A stretch of DNA of 64,000 nucleotides, from positions 1,116,001 to 1,180,000 of the forward strand of contig NZ_CP134196.1 of assembly GCF_031585635.1 (NCBI RefSeq). The letters are read 5' to 3'. The translations under genes and the position numbers were made by a program. The DNA is from Paraburkholderia sp. FT54. GTDB taxonomy: Bacteria > Pseudomonadota > Gammaproteobacteria > Burkholderiales > Burkholderiaceae. The notes beneath the pieces were generated by a model, which was given only the letters and a program-made list of their open reading frames with translations, searched no databases and was not told the DNA's origin. Of the stretch, positions 45,460 through 55,068 are shown one piece after another; the first letter of the stretch is position 1; each line of letters starts with the position of its first letter.

Positions 45460-47037
45460 TCAATGCGCTCCCGCCGCATCCGGGCCACCGCCGCCCTTGG
45501 CCGGCCGCGTAATCCAGATCAGCGGAATGATCAGGATAAAAATGACCGCTGAGACAAAGAAAATATCGTTCAGGCCCATCATGGCCGCCTGCGTGTTGAC
45601 GGTGAAATCGAACAGCGCATGGGCCGATTGCGGATTCAGATGCAGCAGCGACTGGGTCGAATCGATCTGCTGATTGAACAGCGGGTTGTTGACGGAGGCC
45701 TGCTCGGTGAGCCGCTCGTGATGCAGCACCGTGCGGTTGTTCCACTCGTTGCCGGCGATCGAGGTGCCCACCGCGCCGCAAAACACGCGGGCGAAATTCG
45801 ACAGACCCGCCGCCGCCGGGATCTTGCTCGGCGGCTGGCCTGACAGGATGATCGAAGTCAGCGGCACGAAGAACAGCGCCATCGGAATGCCTTGCAGCAA
45901 CGTCGGTATCACCAGATGCCACGTGTCGATCTCGATCACGTATTTCGAGCGCATATAGAACACGATTGCAAAGCCGATGAACGCCAGCGTGGCGATCACG
46001 CGCGCATCCGAGCGCGGCAGCACGCGGGCCATCACCGGCGCGAGCAGCACCGCGAACACGCCGAGCGGCGCGGTCACGAGGCCGGCATCGACGGAACGGT
46101 AGTTCAGATACTCCTGCATCCATTGCGGCAGCAGCACGAGATTGCCGAAGAACACGCCGTACGCGACCGAAATCGCAATCGTGCCGCCGAGAAAGTTGCG
46201 CTGCTGGAAGAGCCGCAAATCGACGATTGGATTTGCCTCGGTCAATTCCCACACGAGGAAGAACGCGAAGCTGATGAGCGCGGTAATGCCGAGAATCACG
46301 ATCACCGGCGACGAAAACCAGTCGAGGTCCTTCCCCTTGTCGAGCATGATCTGCAGCGAGGCGACCCACGTGATCAGCAGACCGAGCCCGACCACGTCGA
46401 TGGGCGGCTGGCGCGTGGGCGACTCGCGGGTGCGGTAGATCATCCACGTGACGCCGGCCGCGAAAATGCCAACCGGAATGTTGATGTAGAAGATCCAGGA
46501 CCAGCTGTAACTATCCGTGATCCAGCCGCCGAGCGCCGGGCCCGCAATCGGGCCGACGGTCGCGGTCATCGCCCATAAGGCGAGCGCGGTCGACGATTTC
46601 TCCTTCGGATACGAGCCGAGCAGAATGGCTTGCGACAACGGAATCAGCGGGCCCGCCACGGCGCCCTGGAAGATCCGCGCGAGCAGCAGAATGGGCAGCG
46701 TCGGCGCAATGCCGCATAACCACGACGCCAGCACGAACATCAGGATCGCGCCGACGAACAGCTTCACCTGGCCGATGCGTTGCGTGAGCCAGCCAGTGAG
46801 CGGAATCGACACGGCATTGGCCGCGGCGAACACGGTGATGACCCACGTGCCTTCATCCACCGAGACGCCGAGGTTGCCCGATATGGTTGGAATCGCAACG
46901 TTCGCGATCGACGTGTCGAGCACGTTCATGAACGTGGCAAGCGCGACGGCAATCGTGGCCAGCACCAGTTGGCCGCCCTTCAGCGGCGGCGGTGGTGCGG
47001 GCGGCGCCGAGGCAGGCGCGGAAGTGGGCTGGCTCAA
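45460..47037 (-). CDS. EmrB/QacA-type MFS multidrug exporter, DHA2 family
   Basis: The TTG at 47037 is preceded by GGAGA; the resulting 525 residues match the 14-helix DHA2 family. Motifs are LVLATIAVALATFMNVLDTS (motif D1, TMNVLDTSIANV), GWLTQRIGQVKLFVGAILMF (motif A) and GPALGGWITDSYSWSWIFYI (motif C). A Pro-rich N-terminal tail (APASAPPAPPPPLKGG) is unusual but common in Burkholderia exporters. It is the inner-membrane part of a tripartite pump; no membrane fusion gene is adjacent. Confidence 0.9.
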   Translation of the reverse strand: MSQPTSAPASAPPAPPPPLKGGQLVLATIAVALATFMNVLDTSIANVAIPTISGNLGVSVDEGTWVITVFAAANAVSIPLTGWLTQRIGQVKLFVGAILMFVLASWLCGIAPTLPILLLARIFQGAVAGPLIPLSQAILLGSYPKEKSSTALALWAMTATVGPIAGPALGGWITDSYSWSWIFYINIPVGIFAAGVTWMIYRTRESPTRQPPIDVVGLGLLITWVASLQIMLDKGKDLDWFSSPVIVILGITALISFAFFLVWELTEANPIVDLRLFQQRNFLGGTIAISVAYGVFFGNLVLLPQWMQEYLNYRSVDAGLVTAPLGVFAVLLAPVMARVLPRSDARVIATLAFIGFAIVFYMRSKYVIEIDTWHLVIPTLLQGIPMALFFVPLTSIILSGQPPSKIPAAAGLSNFARVFCGAVGTSIAGNEWNNRTVLHHERLTEQASVNNPLFNQQIDSTQSLLHLNPQSAHALFDFTVNTQAAMMGLNDIFFVSAVIFILIIPLIWITRPAKGGGGPDAAGAH

Positions 47038-47316
47038 ACGGTTCTCCGGATCGGTGTGCTGCGGACATGCTGCGTGGGGTTTGTATTTCGTGCCCGCGCG
47101 ATGCGTCGGGCGGCAGGTCCGCTGAATGCTCGCAAAAGCATACCTGTATTCACGTCTGGACGTCATCGGCGCATGCAAAGGCGGCGGCGAAAACAAATCC
47201 GCCAGCGTATGCTCGCGGCTGAGGCTGCACGCAGCGGCACGGCGCCATGTGTCGCCATGCCGGGCATCGCGCGTGCGTCACGACTATTCACGAATCAACC
47301 GACAGAAGGAAAAGAT

Positions 47317-47976
47317 ATGGCCTGGGAGCAATTCGAACACGGCTGGCGGCGCGCGCCGGTCACCGCGCCGGCCAAAGGGCTGGTCGTGCTGATGCACGGC
47401 GTCGGCAGCAATGCGCGCGACCTGATGCCGCTTGCGGACATCTGGAGCGAGAGCCTGCCCGATGTGGCGTTCACCTCGCTAGACGGCACCGACGCCTTCG
47501 ACGGCGGATTTGGCGGACGCCAGTGGTTCAGCCTGCGCGACGTCAACGAAGGCAATCGCGAGGCTCGTGTCGCCGCGGCCTATCCGGCGTTGCGGCGCAT
47601 CCTCGACACCGAGCTTGCGCACTGGCAGCTGTCTTTCGGGCGTCTGGCGCTGGTCGGTTTCTCGCAAGGCTCGATCATGGCGATGCACCACGTGGCGAGC
47701 AGCGCGGAAGGCGCGGCCGGTGTGGTCGCGTATTCGGGGCGGCTGGCCTCGGTGATCGTCGCGCAGAACGGCACGCCGCTCACGCTGATTCACGGCGAGG
47801 ACGACGAAGTGATTCCGGTGCAGGAACTCGAATACGCCGCCGACGCCTTCAATAACGCCGGCTACACCGTCGACGCCTATGCGCTGCCCGGCATTGGTCA
47901 CACGATTAACGCCGACGGCGTCGCGCTCGGCCAGGAGGCGCTGGAACACGCGCTGGGCGCCTTGTCGCGCGACTGA
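47317..47976 (+). CDS. alpha/beta hydrolase (phospholipase/carboxylesterase family)
   Basis: 219 residues from the ATG at 47317, with AGAAGGAAAAG upstream. GLVVLMHGVGSNARDLMPLA is the oxyanion-hole start. LALVGFSQGSIMAMHHVASS carries the nucleophile Ser (GFSQG), LTLIHGEDDEVIPVQELEYA the Asp, and ALPGIGHTINADGVALG the His. This is the Est/YpfH-like (thio)esterase pattern. It is a cytosolic serine esterase of unknown substrate, transcribed alone between the exporter and MreB. Confidence 0.9.
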   Translation: MAWEQFEHGWRRAPVTAPAKGLVVLMHGVGSNARDLMPLADIWSESLPDVAFTSLDGTDAFDGGFGGRQWFSLRDVNEGNREARVAAAYPALRRILDTELAHWQLSFGRLALVGFSQGSIMAMHHVASSAEGAAGVVAYSGRLASVIVAQNGTPLTLIHGEDDEVIPVQELEYAADAFNNAGYTVDAYALPGIGHTINADGVALGQEALEHALGALSRD

Positions 47977-48167
47977 CACGGTCGTGCTGGAAAAGCGTCC
48001 CTAAAGATTCTGATCGGCTTGCCGTTATTAGCTCATAGCATGCAAATCACCCCCGCCGCGCGGACCGCGGAATGCCCAGCAGGGCGGCCCAAGCGGCTCG
48101 GGTGACCCGGGGGCGCATTTTCCAGACTGCCCGGTACGGGCGGATAACGACATAACAGAGCCTTTCT

Positions 48168-49220
48168 ATGGCCAGACCGACGCCGCATTACCCGCTTTTC
48201 GATCGCCTGTTCCGTCATTCCGTGACGGTGGACCTCGGCACGGCCAACACCCTGATCTATACCGACGACGGCGGTATCGTGCTGAATCAGCCGTCCGTGG
48301 TGTGCTTCCAGAAAGAGGCCGCTGACAGGCCGAAACGTGTTGCCGCCGTCGGCACTCAGGCGCGTCAGCTTCTGGGCCGCGCGCCAGCAAACCTCGAAAC
48401 CGTGCGGCCGATGCGCCACGGCGTGATCGCCAACTTCTCCGCCGCTGAGCACATGATCCGGCAATTCGTCGACATGGCGCACCTGCGGCCGCTGTTCAGC
48501 CGCCGTGCCGCGTTCACCGTGTGCGTGCCGGCCGGCGCGACCCAGGTCGAGCGTCGCGCGATCAAGGAAGCGGCCGTGGCGGCCGGCGCGTGGAAGGTGA
48601 GCCTGATCGGCGAATCGCTGGCATCCGCGGTCGGCGCGGGTTTGCCGGTGTCGGAAGCGAACGGGTCGATGGTGGTCGATATCGGCGGAGGCACCACGGA
48701 AGTCGGTGTGATCGCGCTCGGCGGTATGGCCTACAGCGGCTCCATTCGCGTCGGCGGCGACAGTTTCGACATGGCGATCGTGAACTACGTACGCAATCTG
48801 TACGGCGTGCTGCTCGGCGAACAGACCGCTGAGCACCTCAAGAAGAGCATTGGCACAGCCGTGCGCGACGTGCCGCACGAACATATGAACGCGACCGGCC
48901 GCAGCGCCGACGACGGCTTGCCGCGCACGGTTCAACTGAGCAACCACGATATCGCCGATGCGATCGAGGGGCCGCTGCGTCAGGTGATCAGCGCGGTGAA
49001 GCGCGGGCTCGAAGCGGCACCGGCCGAACTGGTGACCGACATCGCCGACAACGGCATCGTGCTGACGGGCGGCGGTGCGCTGCTCAGCAACCTGAGCCGC
49101 CGCCTGACGAGCGAAATCGGCCTCGACGTGCGCGTCGCCGACGAACCGCTGACGTGCGCGGTGCGCGGCGCAGGCACGGCGGCCGCCGCCGGTCTGCTGG
49201 ACGAATTCGCTTACGAATGA
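48168..49220 (+). CDS. mreB: stand-alone MreB/Mbl-like actin homologue
   Basis: 350 residues. VTVDLGTANTLIYTDDGGIV is the phosphate-1 loop, GSMVVDIGGGTTEVGVIALG phosphate 2, and IVLTGGGALLSNLSRRLTSE the adenosine loop. VCVPAGATQVERRAIKEAAV is typical MreB. Usually MreB is followed by mreC and mreD; none is present, so this is a second MreB-type gene rather than the elongasome locus. It polymerises at the inner membrane to guide wall synthesis. A role in this strain is inferred. Confidence 0.85.
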   Translation: MARPTPHYPLFDRLFRHSVTVDLGTANTLIYTDDGGIVLNQPSVVCFQKEAADRPKRVAAVGTQARQLLGRAPANLETVRPMRHGVIANFSAAEHMIRQFVDMAHLRPLFSRRAAFTVCVPAGATQVERRAIKEAAVAAGAWKVSLIGESLASAVGAGLPVSEANGSMVVDIGGGTTEVGVIALGGMAYSGSIRVGGDSFDMAIVNYVRNLYGVLLGEQTAEHLKKSIGTAVRDVPHEHMNATGRSADDGLPRTVQLSNHDIADAIEGPLRQVISAVKRGLEAAPAELVTDIADNGIVLTGGGALLSNLSRRLTSEIGLDVRVADEPLTCAVRGAGTAAAAGLLDEFAYE

Positions 49221-49418
49221 TTTCGCGCGCGGCTTGCCGCGCTGCCGGCGCGGTCGGAACGGTCGCGTCCATTCGCTGAAGCAGGCCGCCACGCTGACCG
49301 GCTGGCTATGTGACAATACGCTTCGCTTCCCAAATTCAGGGATGCACAGTCGCTCTCCATTCCATTTCTAGCCGGCTGCGCCGCACTCGGGCATTGCCGC
49401 GCTGCCCGTGAACCACTC

Positions 49419-50273
49419 GTGAATCAATCTGTTGCCGCTTCGTCTTCTGCGTCGTCTTTCATCGAACTGCGAAGCGGTTCGCGCATGCCTTACGTGCAAG
49501 CCGGCGAGGGCGAAGTGCTGCTGTTCGTGCATGGCTCGCTGTGCGACTACCGCTACTGGCAACCGCAACTCGCGGGCCTGGCGAAACACTATCGCTGTGT
49601 CGCAGTGAGTCTCACGCACTACTGGCCGGCGGTCGATACCGAACCCGGCCTGCCGTTCAGCTGGAGCGAGCATGCCAACGAAGTGGCTGAATTCATCGAG
49701 CGTTTCGGCGCGGGGCCGGCGCACGTGGTCGGACATTCGCGCGGTGGCTGCGTGGCGTTTCATTTCGGGCGACGCCATCCTGAGCTGGTGCGGACGTTGA
49801 CGCTCGCCGATCCGGGCGGTCCGTTGCAGATTGCCGGACGTCCGCCCGCGCGTTTGCCGGAAACGGCCAATGCGTTGCGCGCGAAAGCGGCACAACTGAT
49901 TGAAAGCGGGGCAGTGGAGGCCGGCTTGCAACTGTTCGTCGACTCGGTCAGCCGGCCCGGTTTCTGGGCGATGAGCACGCCGGGCTTTCGCCGTATGGCG
50001 ACCGACAATGCGCACACCCTCGCGCGTCAATTCCGCGACCCGTTGCCTGCGTATGTTCCCGAGGAGGCCGCCGAGGTGCGTTGCCCGGTGCTGCTGATCG
50101 ACGGTGAAAAAAGTCCCGACATGTTTCGCCGTACCGTGGCCGCGCTGCAAACGTGGATGCCGGATGCACGACGCGAAACGGTGCGTGGCGCGTCGCACGG
50201 AATGAACCTCGCGCATCCGTCGGCGTTCAATCGCTACGTCGACGAATTCATTCGTTCAATGAGCACGCAGTGA
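49419..50273 (+). CDS. alpha/beta hydrolase (haloperoxidase/esterase type)
   Basis: 284 residues from a GTG start. GEVLLFVHGSLCDYRYWQPQ supplies the oxyanion hole, AHVVGHSRGGCVAFHFGRRH the nucleophile Ser (GHSRG), CPVLLIDGEKSPDMFR the Asp region, and ETVRGASHGMNLAHPSAFNR the His. The fold is that of the esterase/epoxide hydrolase group. A start upstream of 49419 cannot be excluded. It is not clearly in an operon with mreB (about 200 bases away). Confidence 0.85.
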   Translation: MNQSVAASSSASSFIELRSGSRMPYVQAGEGEVLLFVHGSLCDYRYWQPQLAGLAKHYRCVAVSLTHYWPAVDTEPGLPFSWSEHANEVAEFIERFGAGPAHVVGHSRGGCVAFHFGRRHPELVRTLTLADPGGPLQIAGRPPARLPETANALRAKAAQLIESGAVEAGLQLFVDSVSRPGFWAMSTPGFRRMATDNAHTLARQFRDPLPAYVPEEAAEVRCPVLLIDGEKSPDMFRRTVAALQTWMPDARRETVRGASHGMNLAHPSAFNRYVDEFIRSMSTQ

Positions 50274-50392
50274 GCGCAATGCACACGTAATAAACGTGCA
50301 ATGAATGCACGATGACGCCGTGCGGGGCGCTCGCGCTCGCGGCGATGATCCGCGGGCTGGCTCGACCCCCGTAACGCTTCAAACGCTCAACC

Positions 50393-50794
50393 TCAAGCCT
50401 TGCGGTGCGCGTCTTTATCGAGCGCGCGTTCCGCCGTTTCGCCGACGAGGCCGTGATAGTACAGATGCACGCCGATCGCGAGCGAGTCGTTGCGAATTTC
50501 GTGGAAGGCTTTCCACGCTTTCACGGGGTCTTTGAACAGCAGATAGTGCGCTTCCTGCGCGAGCAGATCGGCGACTTCATGCAGGCCGTGACCGTGCAAC
50601 ACGTTCACGAGCGTATCGAGGCTGCGGTGAGTGCGCGCGTCGGTGCGCGGGTAGAGCATATGCAATACCGCCACGTTCTGCGTCTTCAGCGCCGCCGACA
50701 ACGCGACGACGATGTCCTGGTGATTCAACGCGCTGACGATGTTCTCGTCAGTGTGGACGTGATCCGGAAACAGCGTTTCGAGAGAGGCGTTCAT
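50393..50794 (-). CDS. conserved hypothetical protein, 133 residues
   Basis: The ATG at 50794 begins MNASLETLFPDHVHTDENIV and gives 133 residues. The body is helical and rich in His (VHTDEN, LNHQDIV, GHGLHEVADL, EAHYLLFKDP, VHLYYHGLVG), with no signal peptide or membrane segment. The spread of His, Glu and Asp could bind a metal, but I cannot place it in a named family. An intrinsic terminator sits 35 bases before its start on the same strand, suggesting attenuation. It is convergent with the preceding hydrolase gene. Confidence 0.65.
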   Translation of the reverse strand: MNASLETLFPDHVHTDENIVSALNHQDIVVALSAALKTQNVAVLHMLYPRTDARTHRSLDTLVNVLHGHGLHEVADLLAQEAHYLLFKDPVKAWKAFHEIRNDSLAIGVHLYYHGLVGETAERALDKDAHRKA

Positions 50795-51230
50795 GTGGTC
50801 CTTCCGGTTCTTCTGGCTGATCAAAAAAGGCCCGCCGTAGTACGGCGGGCCAAACACAGCGATGTGTTCGCAGGGGAAGCAAAACACGAATGCAGTATCG
50901 CAGATGCACCCTCGGCTTCGCAGCGTGGCTGCCGCAAAACATTGTTGCAGTAAGCGCTCAACTTTCAATTGGCTGGCAGTTCGCGCAGACGCGGCGCAGC
51001 CGGTTTGCCCGCGTCGAGCCGGTGCCTGTCTGGCGCCGACTTCGAGCCTTGTAAGAGGAAATGCCGGCAACGAATGTTGCTCCAACCGAGATGCATTGTT
51101 GCGGTCAATCGTCGCAATTCGAGGCCTGCTGGACCTTAGAATGCCAAGCGGAGCCTGAGCATGCCAAAGCGCCCTGTGACGATCGAGCATGCCGGCATGT
51201 GTGCGATGTGAAAGTAAAAGGAACGTGTAG
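50795..51230. other. intergenic, 436 bases
   Basis: Divergent region between the 133-residue gene (minus) and citrate synthase (plus). It contains the minus-strand terminator-like hairpin at 50822-50851 and a small hairpin AACACA-TCGC-TGTGTT just before it, which may form part of a leader or small RNA. A promoter for citrate synthase is expected at its right end. Confidence 0.5.
50822..50851 (-). terminator. intrinsic terminator/attenuator before 133-residue gene
   Basis: On the minus strand GGCCCGCCGTA-C-TACGGCGGGCC is an almost perfect 11-bp stem followed by TTTTTT. No minus-strand gene precedes it, so the transcript it ends is either a small RNA or the leader of the gene that starts 35 bases later. 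Confidence 0.8.
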
Positions 51231-52529
51231 ATGAACTCGAAGACACACGCAACGCTGCGTTTTTCCGACAGCGACCAGACCATTGATCTGCCCATTTATC
51301 AGGGCACGCTCGGACCGGACGTGATCGACATCCGCAAGCTGTACGGCCAGACCGGCAAGTTCACGTACGACCCGGGCTTCATGTCCACGGCGGCATGTAA
51401 CTCCGAAATCACTTATATCGACGGCGACAAAGGCGAGCTGCTGTACCGCGGTTATCCGATCGACAATCTGGCGCAGAACGCCGACTTCCTCGAAACCTGC
51501 TACCTGCTGCTGAAGGGCGAATTGCCGGATGCGAAGCAGAAGGAAGAGTTCGTCAGGAACGTCACGCAGCATACGATGGTGCACGACCAGATGCACTTCT
51601 TCTTCCGCGGTTTCCGTCGCGACGCGCACCCGATGGCGATTCTGGTCGCCGCGGTCGGCGCGTTGTCCGCGTTCTATCACGACTCGCTCGACATCAACGA
51701 TCCGCAGCATCGTGAAATTTCCGCGATCCGCATGATCGCGAAGCTGCCCACGCTGGTGGCGATGGCGTACAAGTACACGGTCGGTCAGCCGTTCGTTTAT
51801 CCGAAGAACGACCTGTCGTATAGCGCGAATTTCATGCGGATGATGTTCGCCAACCCGGCGGAAGAGTACAAGGTCAACGACGTGCTGGTGCGCGCGCTGG
51901 ACCGTATCCTGATCCTGCACGCGGACCACGAGCAGAATGCATCGACGTCGACCGTGCGTCTCGCCGGTTCGTCGGGCGCGAATCCGTTCGCGTGTATCGC
52001 AGCGGGTATCGCGTGTCTGTGGGGCCCGGCGCACGGCGGCGCGAATGAAGCGGCGCTGAACATGCTGGAAGAAATCGGCTCGGTCGACAACATCCCCGAA
52101 TTCATCGCGCAGGTGAAGGACAAGAATTCCGGCGTGAAGCTGATGGGCTTCGGTCACCGCGTCTACAAGAATTACGATCCGCGTGCGAAGCTGATGCGCG
52201 AAACCTGCCACGAAGTGCTGGAAGAATTGGGCCTGCACGACGACCCGTTGTTCAAGCTCGCCATGGCACTCGAAAAGATCGCGCTGGAAGATGAATACTT
52301 CGTGTCGCGCAAGCTGTATCCGAACGTCGACTTCTACTCGGGTATCGTGCAGCGCGCGCTGGGCATTCCGACCGCCATGTTCACCTGTATCTTCGCGATG
52401 GCGCGCACGGTCGGCTGGATTGCACAGTGGAACGAAATGATCGCCGATCCGGAACAGAAGATCGGCCGTCCGCGTCAGCTCTTCGTGGGTGCGACGCAAC
52501 GCAAGGCCGAGCCGCTGGCGACGCGCTAA
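51231..52529 (+). CDS. gltA: citrate synthase, type II
   Basis: 432 residues. The N-terminal [20 protein letters not shown] and [20 protein letters not shown] form the small domain of hexameric bacterial enzymes. Catalytic segments are [39 protein letters not shown] (His) and [20 protein letters not shown] (His, then Asp in [13 protein letters not shown] helix [14 protein letters not shown]). It condenses acetyl-CoA and oxaloacetate. It is placed apart from other TCA genes here. It has no introduced frame changes. Confidence 0.97.
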   Translation: MNSKTHATLRFSDSDQTIDLPIYQGTLGPDVIDIRKLYGQTGKFTYDPGFMSTAACNSEITYIDGDKGELLYRGYPIDNLAQNADFLETCYLLLKGELPDAKQKEEFVRNVTQHTMVHDQMHFFFRGFRRDAHPMAILVAAVGALSAFYHDSLDINDPQHREISAIRMIAKLPTLVAMAYKYTVGQPFVYPKNDLSYSANFMRMMFANPAEEYKVNDVLVRALDRILILHADHEQNASTSTVRLAGSSGANPFACIAAGIACLWGPAHGGANEAALNMLEEIGSVDNIPEFIAQVKDKNSGVKLMGFGHRVYKNYDPRAKLMRETCHEVLEELGLHDDPLFKLAMALEKIALEDEYFVSRKLYPNVDFYSGIVQRALGIPTAMFTCIFAMARTVGWIAQWNEMIADPEQKIGRPRQLFVGATQRKAEPLATR

Positions 52530-52755
52530 GCGCCAGGCGTCGAGGCGGCCACCCGCCCGACGTCCGCGCGGCGCTCTCGCGAGGCGCGCCGCGCAATTCC
52601 CTCTGCACGTCCTGTGCCACTGGAAAAAACGAAACTCCCATGTGATAAGTTCGTCTGATGCGGGCAGACCCTCTACAATCGGAAGCGACCGGGCAACACC
52701 CGCGCCAACCGAATGTGACACTGAACGCAGAAGCGAACCCATAGGAGTGACCCTG

Positions 52756-55029
52756 ATGCAGCAGCCAGAAGCCCTCGGCGGCCTTTCGGGCGGAATCGAC
52801 CACCGCGAACCCGAGCCGGACGGCGTATTCATCCCGACGGAAAACCTCAATGTCGCGAGCGCCACCCAGCACGTGCTGAAGTCGGGCGACACCTTCATCG
52901 TCAACGATCCGCTCGGCGATATCACCGGCCATGACGACGGCCTGTTCGTCAACGACACACGTGTTCTCTCGCAATTGCGCCTCACTTTCGGCGGACGTGC
53001 GCCGTCGCTGCTTTCGGGCAGCGTGAGCAGCGACAACACCTCGTTCACCGCGCATCTGACCAATCGTCCGCTGCCGCCGCTCGGCGGCGACAGCACGCCC
53101 GAAGGCGTGATCCACGTCGAGCGCGTGCGGGTGCTGTCAGGCACCGTGCTCAACGAAGCCATCGAACTCACCAACTACGGCACGAGCGATGCCGTGGTGC
53201 CGCTGTCCATCTCGTTTGCCAGCGACTTCCGCGACATGTTCGAAGTGCGCGGCCTGAAGCGCGACAAGCAGGGCCGTGTCGAACCGGCGCGCGTCGAGAA
53301 TCGGGAAGTGCTGCTCGGTTATGTGGGCCTCGATGACGTGGCGCGCAATGTGCAGATTGCCTTCTCGCCGGAACCGGACAAACTTTTCGCCGACCGCGCC
53401 GACTACACCGTCAAGCTGCCGGCGCAGGCGTGCGTGTCGATTTATCTGTCGGTGTCGGTGCGGGTCGTGGCGGAGTCAGACAAGCCCAGCGCCGGCGTCT
53501 CGCAGCCCACGCATGCGTTGAGTGAAGCCCACCTGTCGCAGATCGACGCGGAGCGCCCGCGTGTCGGCCGCGCGGCCGTGCGCGCCGCGCTCGTCGACGC
53601 CCACCTCGTAATGCGTGAGCGCCGCCGCGCCACCGCGCGCGTGCGTTCGAGCAACCCGCTTTTCAACGCATGGATCGACCGCTCGCTCGCCGACCTCGGA
53701 CTGCTGACCACGGACCTCGTGACCGGTCCCTATCCGTACGCCGGCATTCCGTGGTTCTCCACGCCGTTCGGCCGCGACGCCGTCATCACGTCGCTGCAGA
53801 CGCTGTGGCTGCAACCGCAGCTGGCCGCGGGCGTGTTGCGCTTTCTCGCCGAGCATCAGGCGCGTGAGAACGCGCCGTTTCGTGATGCCGCGCCCGGCAA
53901 GATCATGCACGAGATGCGCAAGGGCGAGATGGCCGCAACCGGCGAAGTGCCGTTCGCGCTGTACTACGGCGGCGTCGATACCACGCCGTTGTTCATCGTG
54001 CTGGCCGGCGCCTATGCGGCACGCACGGGCGACCTCGCGTTGATCGACGAATTGTGGCCGGCGCTCGAGCGCGCGGCGCAGTGGGTCGCGGGTGTATGCG
54101 ACAAGAACCGCTACGGCCTGTTGGACTATCAGCGCGAATCGGACGGCGGTCTGGCGAATCAGGGCTGGAAGGACAGTCACGATTCCGTTTTCCACGCCGA
54201 CGGCCGCTTCCCCGATGGCCCGATCGCGCTCGTCGAAGTGCAGGCGTATGCGAGCGCCGCCTTCGACACCATGGCCCACTTCGCGAAGCTGCGCGGCCTG
54301 CAAGATTCGGCGGCGCAATACAGCGAGCGCGCGAAAAAAATCCGCCAGTGCGTCGAAGAAAAGTACTGGATGAAAGAGTCCGGCTTCTACGGCATCGCGC
54401 TCGACGGCCATGGCGAACTGTGCCGTGTGATGGCCTCGAACGCCGGTCACTTGCTGGCCTTTGGTCTGCCTTCGCGCGAGCGCGGCGAATCGGTGGTGCG
54501 CGCGCTCGACTCCACGTTGTTCCACACCGGCTGGGGCGTGCGCACGCTGGCCGCGAGCCAGTCGCGTTTCAACCCCATGGCGTATCACAACGGCTCGGTC
54601 TGGCCGCACGACAATGCGCTGTGCGCGCGCGGCCTGGCGCGCTACGGCGGCAAGGCGGCGGCCGTGCGTTTGCTGCAGGCGCTGTTCCAGGCAGCGGTCA
54701 ATTTCGACATGCGCTTGCCGGAACTCTTCTGCGGCTTCCCACGGCGGCGCGGCGAGCCGCCCACTGCCTATCCGGTCGCCTGTTTGCCGCAGGCATGGGC
54801 AGCGGGTTCGCCGTTCATGATGCTCGAAGCGTGTCTGGGCATCACGATCGACGCCGAGCGGCGCGAGGTGCTGATCGAACAGCCGATGCTGCCCGAAGGC
54901 ATCGACTGGCTCGAGATCGGCGATCTGCGCGTCGGCGACGCGTCGGTGTCGATCACGTTCCGCCGCATCGGCGACAAGGTCGTGGCGTCGGCGGAGCAGG
55001 GCGACGTGCGGGTGATCGCGCTGCTCTGA
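52756..55029 (+). CDS. amylo-alpha-1,6-glucosidase / GDE-like (alpha/alpha)6 hydrolase
   Basis: The ATG at 52756 is preceded by AGGAG and starts a protein of 757 residues; the open frame upstream is not protein-like. The N-terminal GDE_N_bis domain has GDTFIVNDPLGDITGHDDGL and LFVNDTRVLSQLRLTFGG. The catalytic barrel has YPYAGIPWFSTPFGRDAVIT, GLANQGWKDSHDSVFHADGR and YHNGSVWPHDNALCARGLAR. This is the glycogen-debranching-like group of bacteria, intracellular, acting on alpha-glucans or related oligosaccharides. The DUF2278 gene follows after 39 bases, probably in one operon. Confidence 0.9.
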   Translation: MQQPEALGGLSGGIDHREPEPDGVFIPTENLNVASATQHVLKSGDTFIVNDPLGDITGHDDGLFVNDTRVLSQLRLTFGGRAPSLLSGSVSSDNTSFTAHLTNRPLPPLGGDSTPEGVIHVERVRVLSGTVLNEAIELTNYGTSDAVVPLSISFASDFRDMFEVRGLKRDKQGRVEPARVENREVLLGYVGLDDVARNVQIAFSPEPDKLFADRADYTVKLPAQACVSIYLSVSVRVVAESDKPSAGVSQPTHALSEAHLSQIDAERPRVGRAAVRAALVDAHLVMRERRRATARVRSSNPLFNAWIDRSLADLGLLTTDLVTGPYPYAGIPWFSTPFGRDAVITSLQTLWLQPQLAAGVLRFLAEHQARENAPFRDAAPGKIMHEMRKGEMAATGEVPFALYYGGVDTTPLFIVLAGAYAARTGDLALIDELWPALERAAQWVAGVCDKNRYGLLDYQRESDGGLANQGWKDSHDSVFHADGRFPDGPIALVEVQAYASAAFDTMAHFAKLRGLQDSAAQYSERAKKIRQCVEEKYWMKESGFYGIALDGHGELCRVMASNAGHLLAFGLPSRERGESVVRALDSTLFHTGWGVRTLAASQSRFNPMAYHNGSVWPHDNALCARGLARYGGKAAAVRLLQALFQAAVNFDMRLPELFCGFPRRRGEPPTAYPVACLPQAWAAGSPFMMLEACLGITIDAERREVLIEQPMLPEGIDWLEIGDLRVGDASVSITFRRIGDKVVASAEQGDVRVIALL

Positions 55030-55068
55030 GGCGACGGCTCAACTTTCAACCTTCGACGGAGCCAGGCG

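Noticed and set aside
51105..53174. 689-codon frame opposite citrate synthase
   Set aside because: It has no family motif and an unnatural His/Arg-rich composition, and it covers gltA, which is certain.
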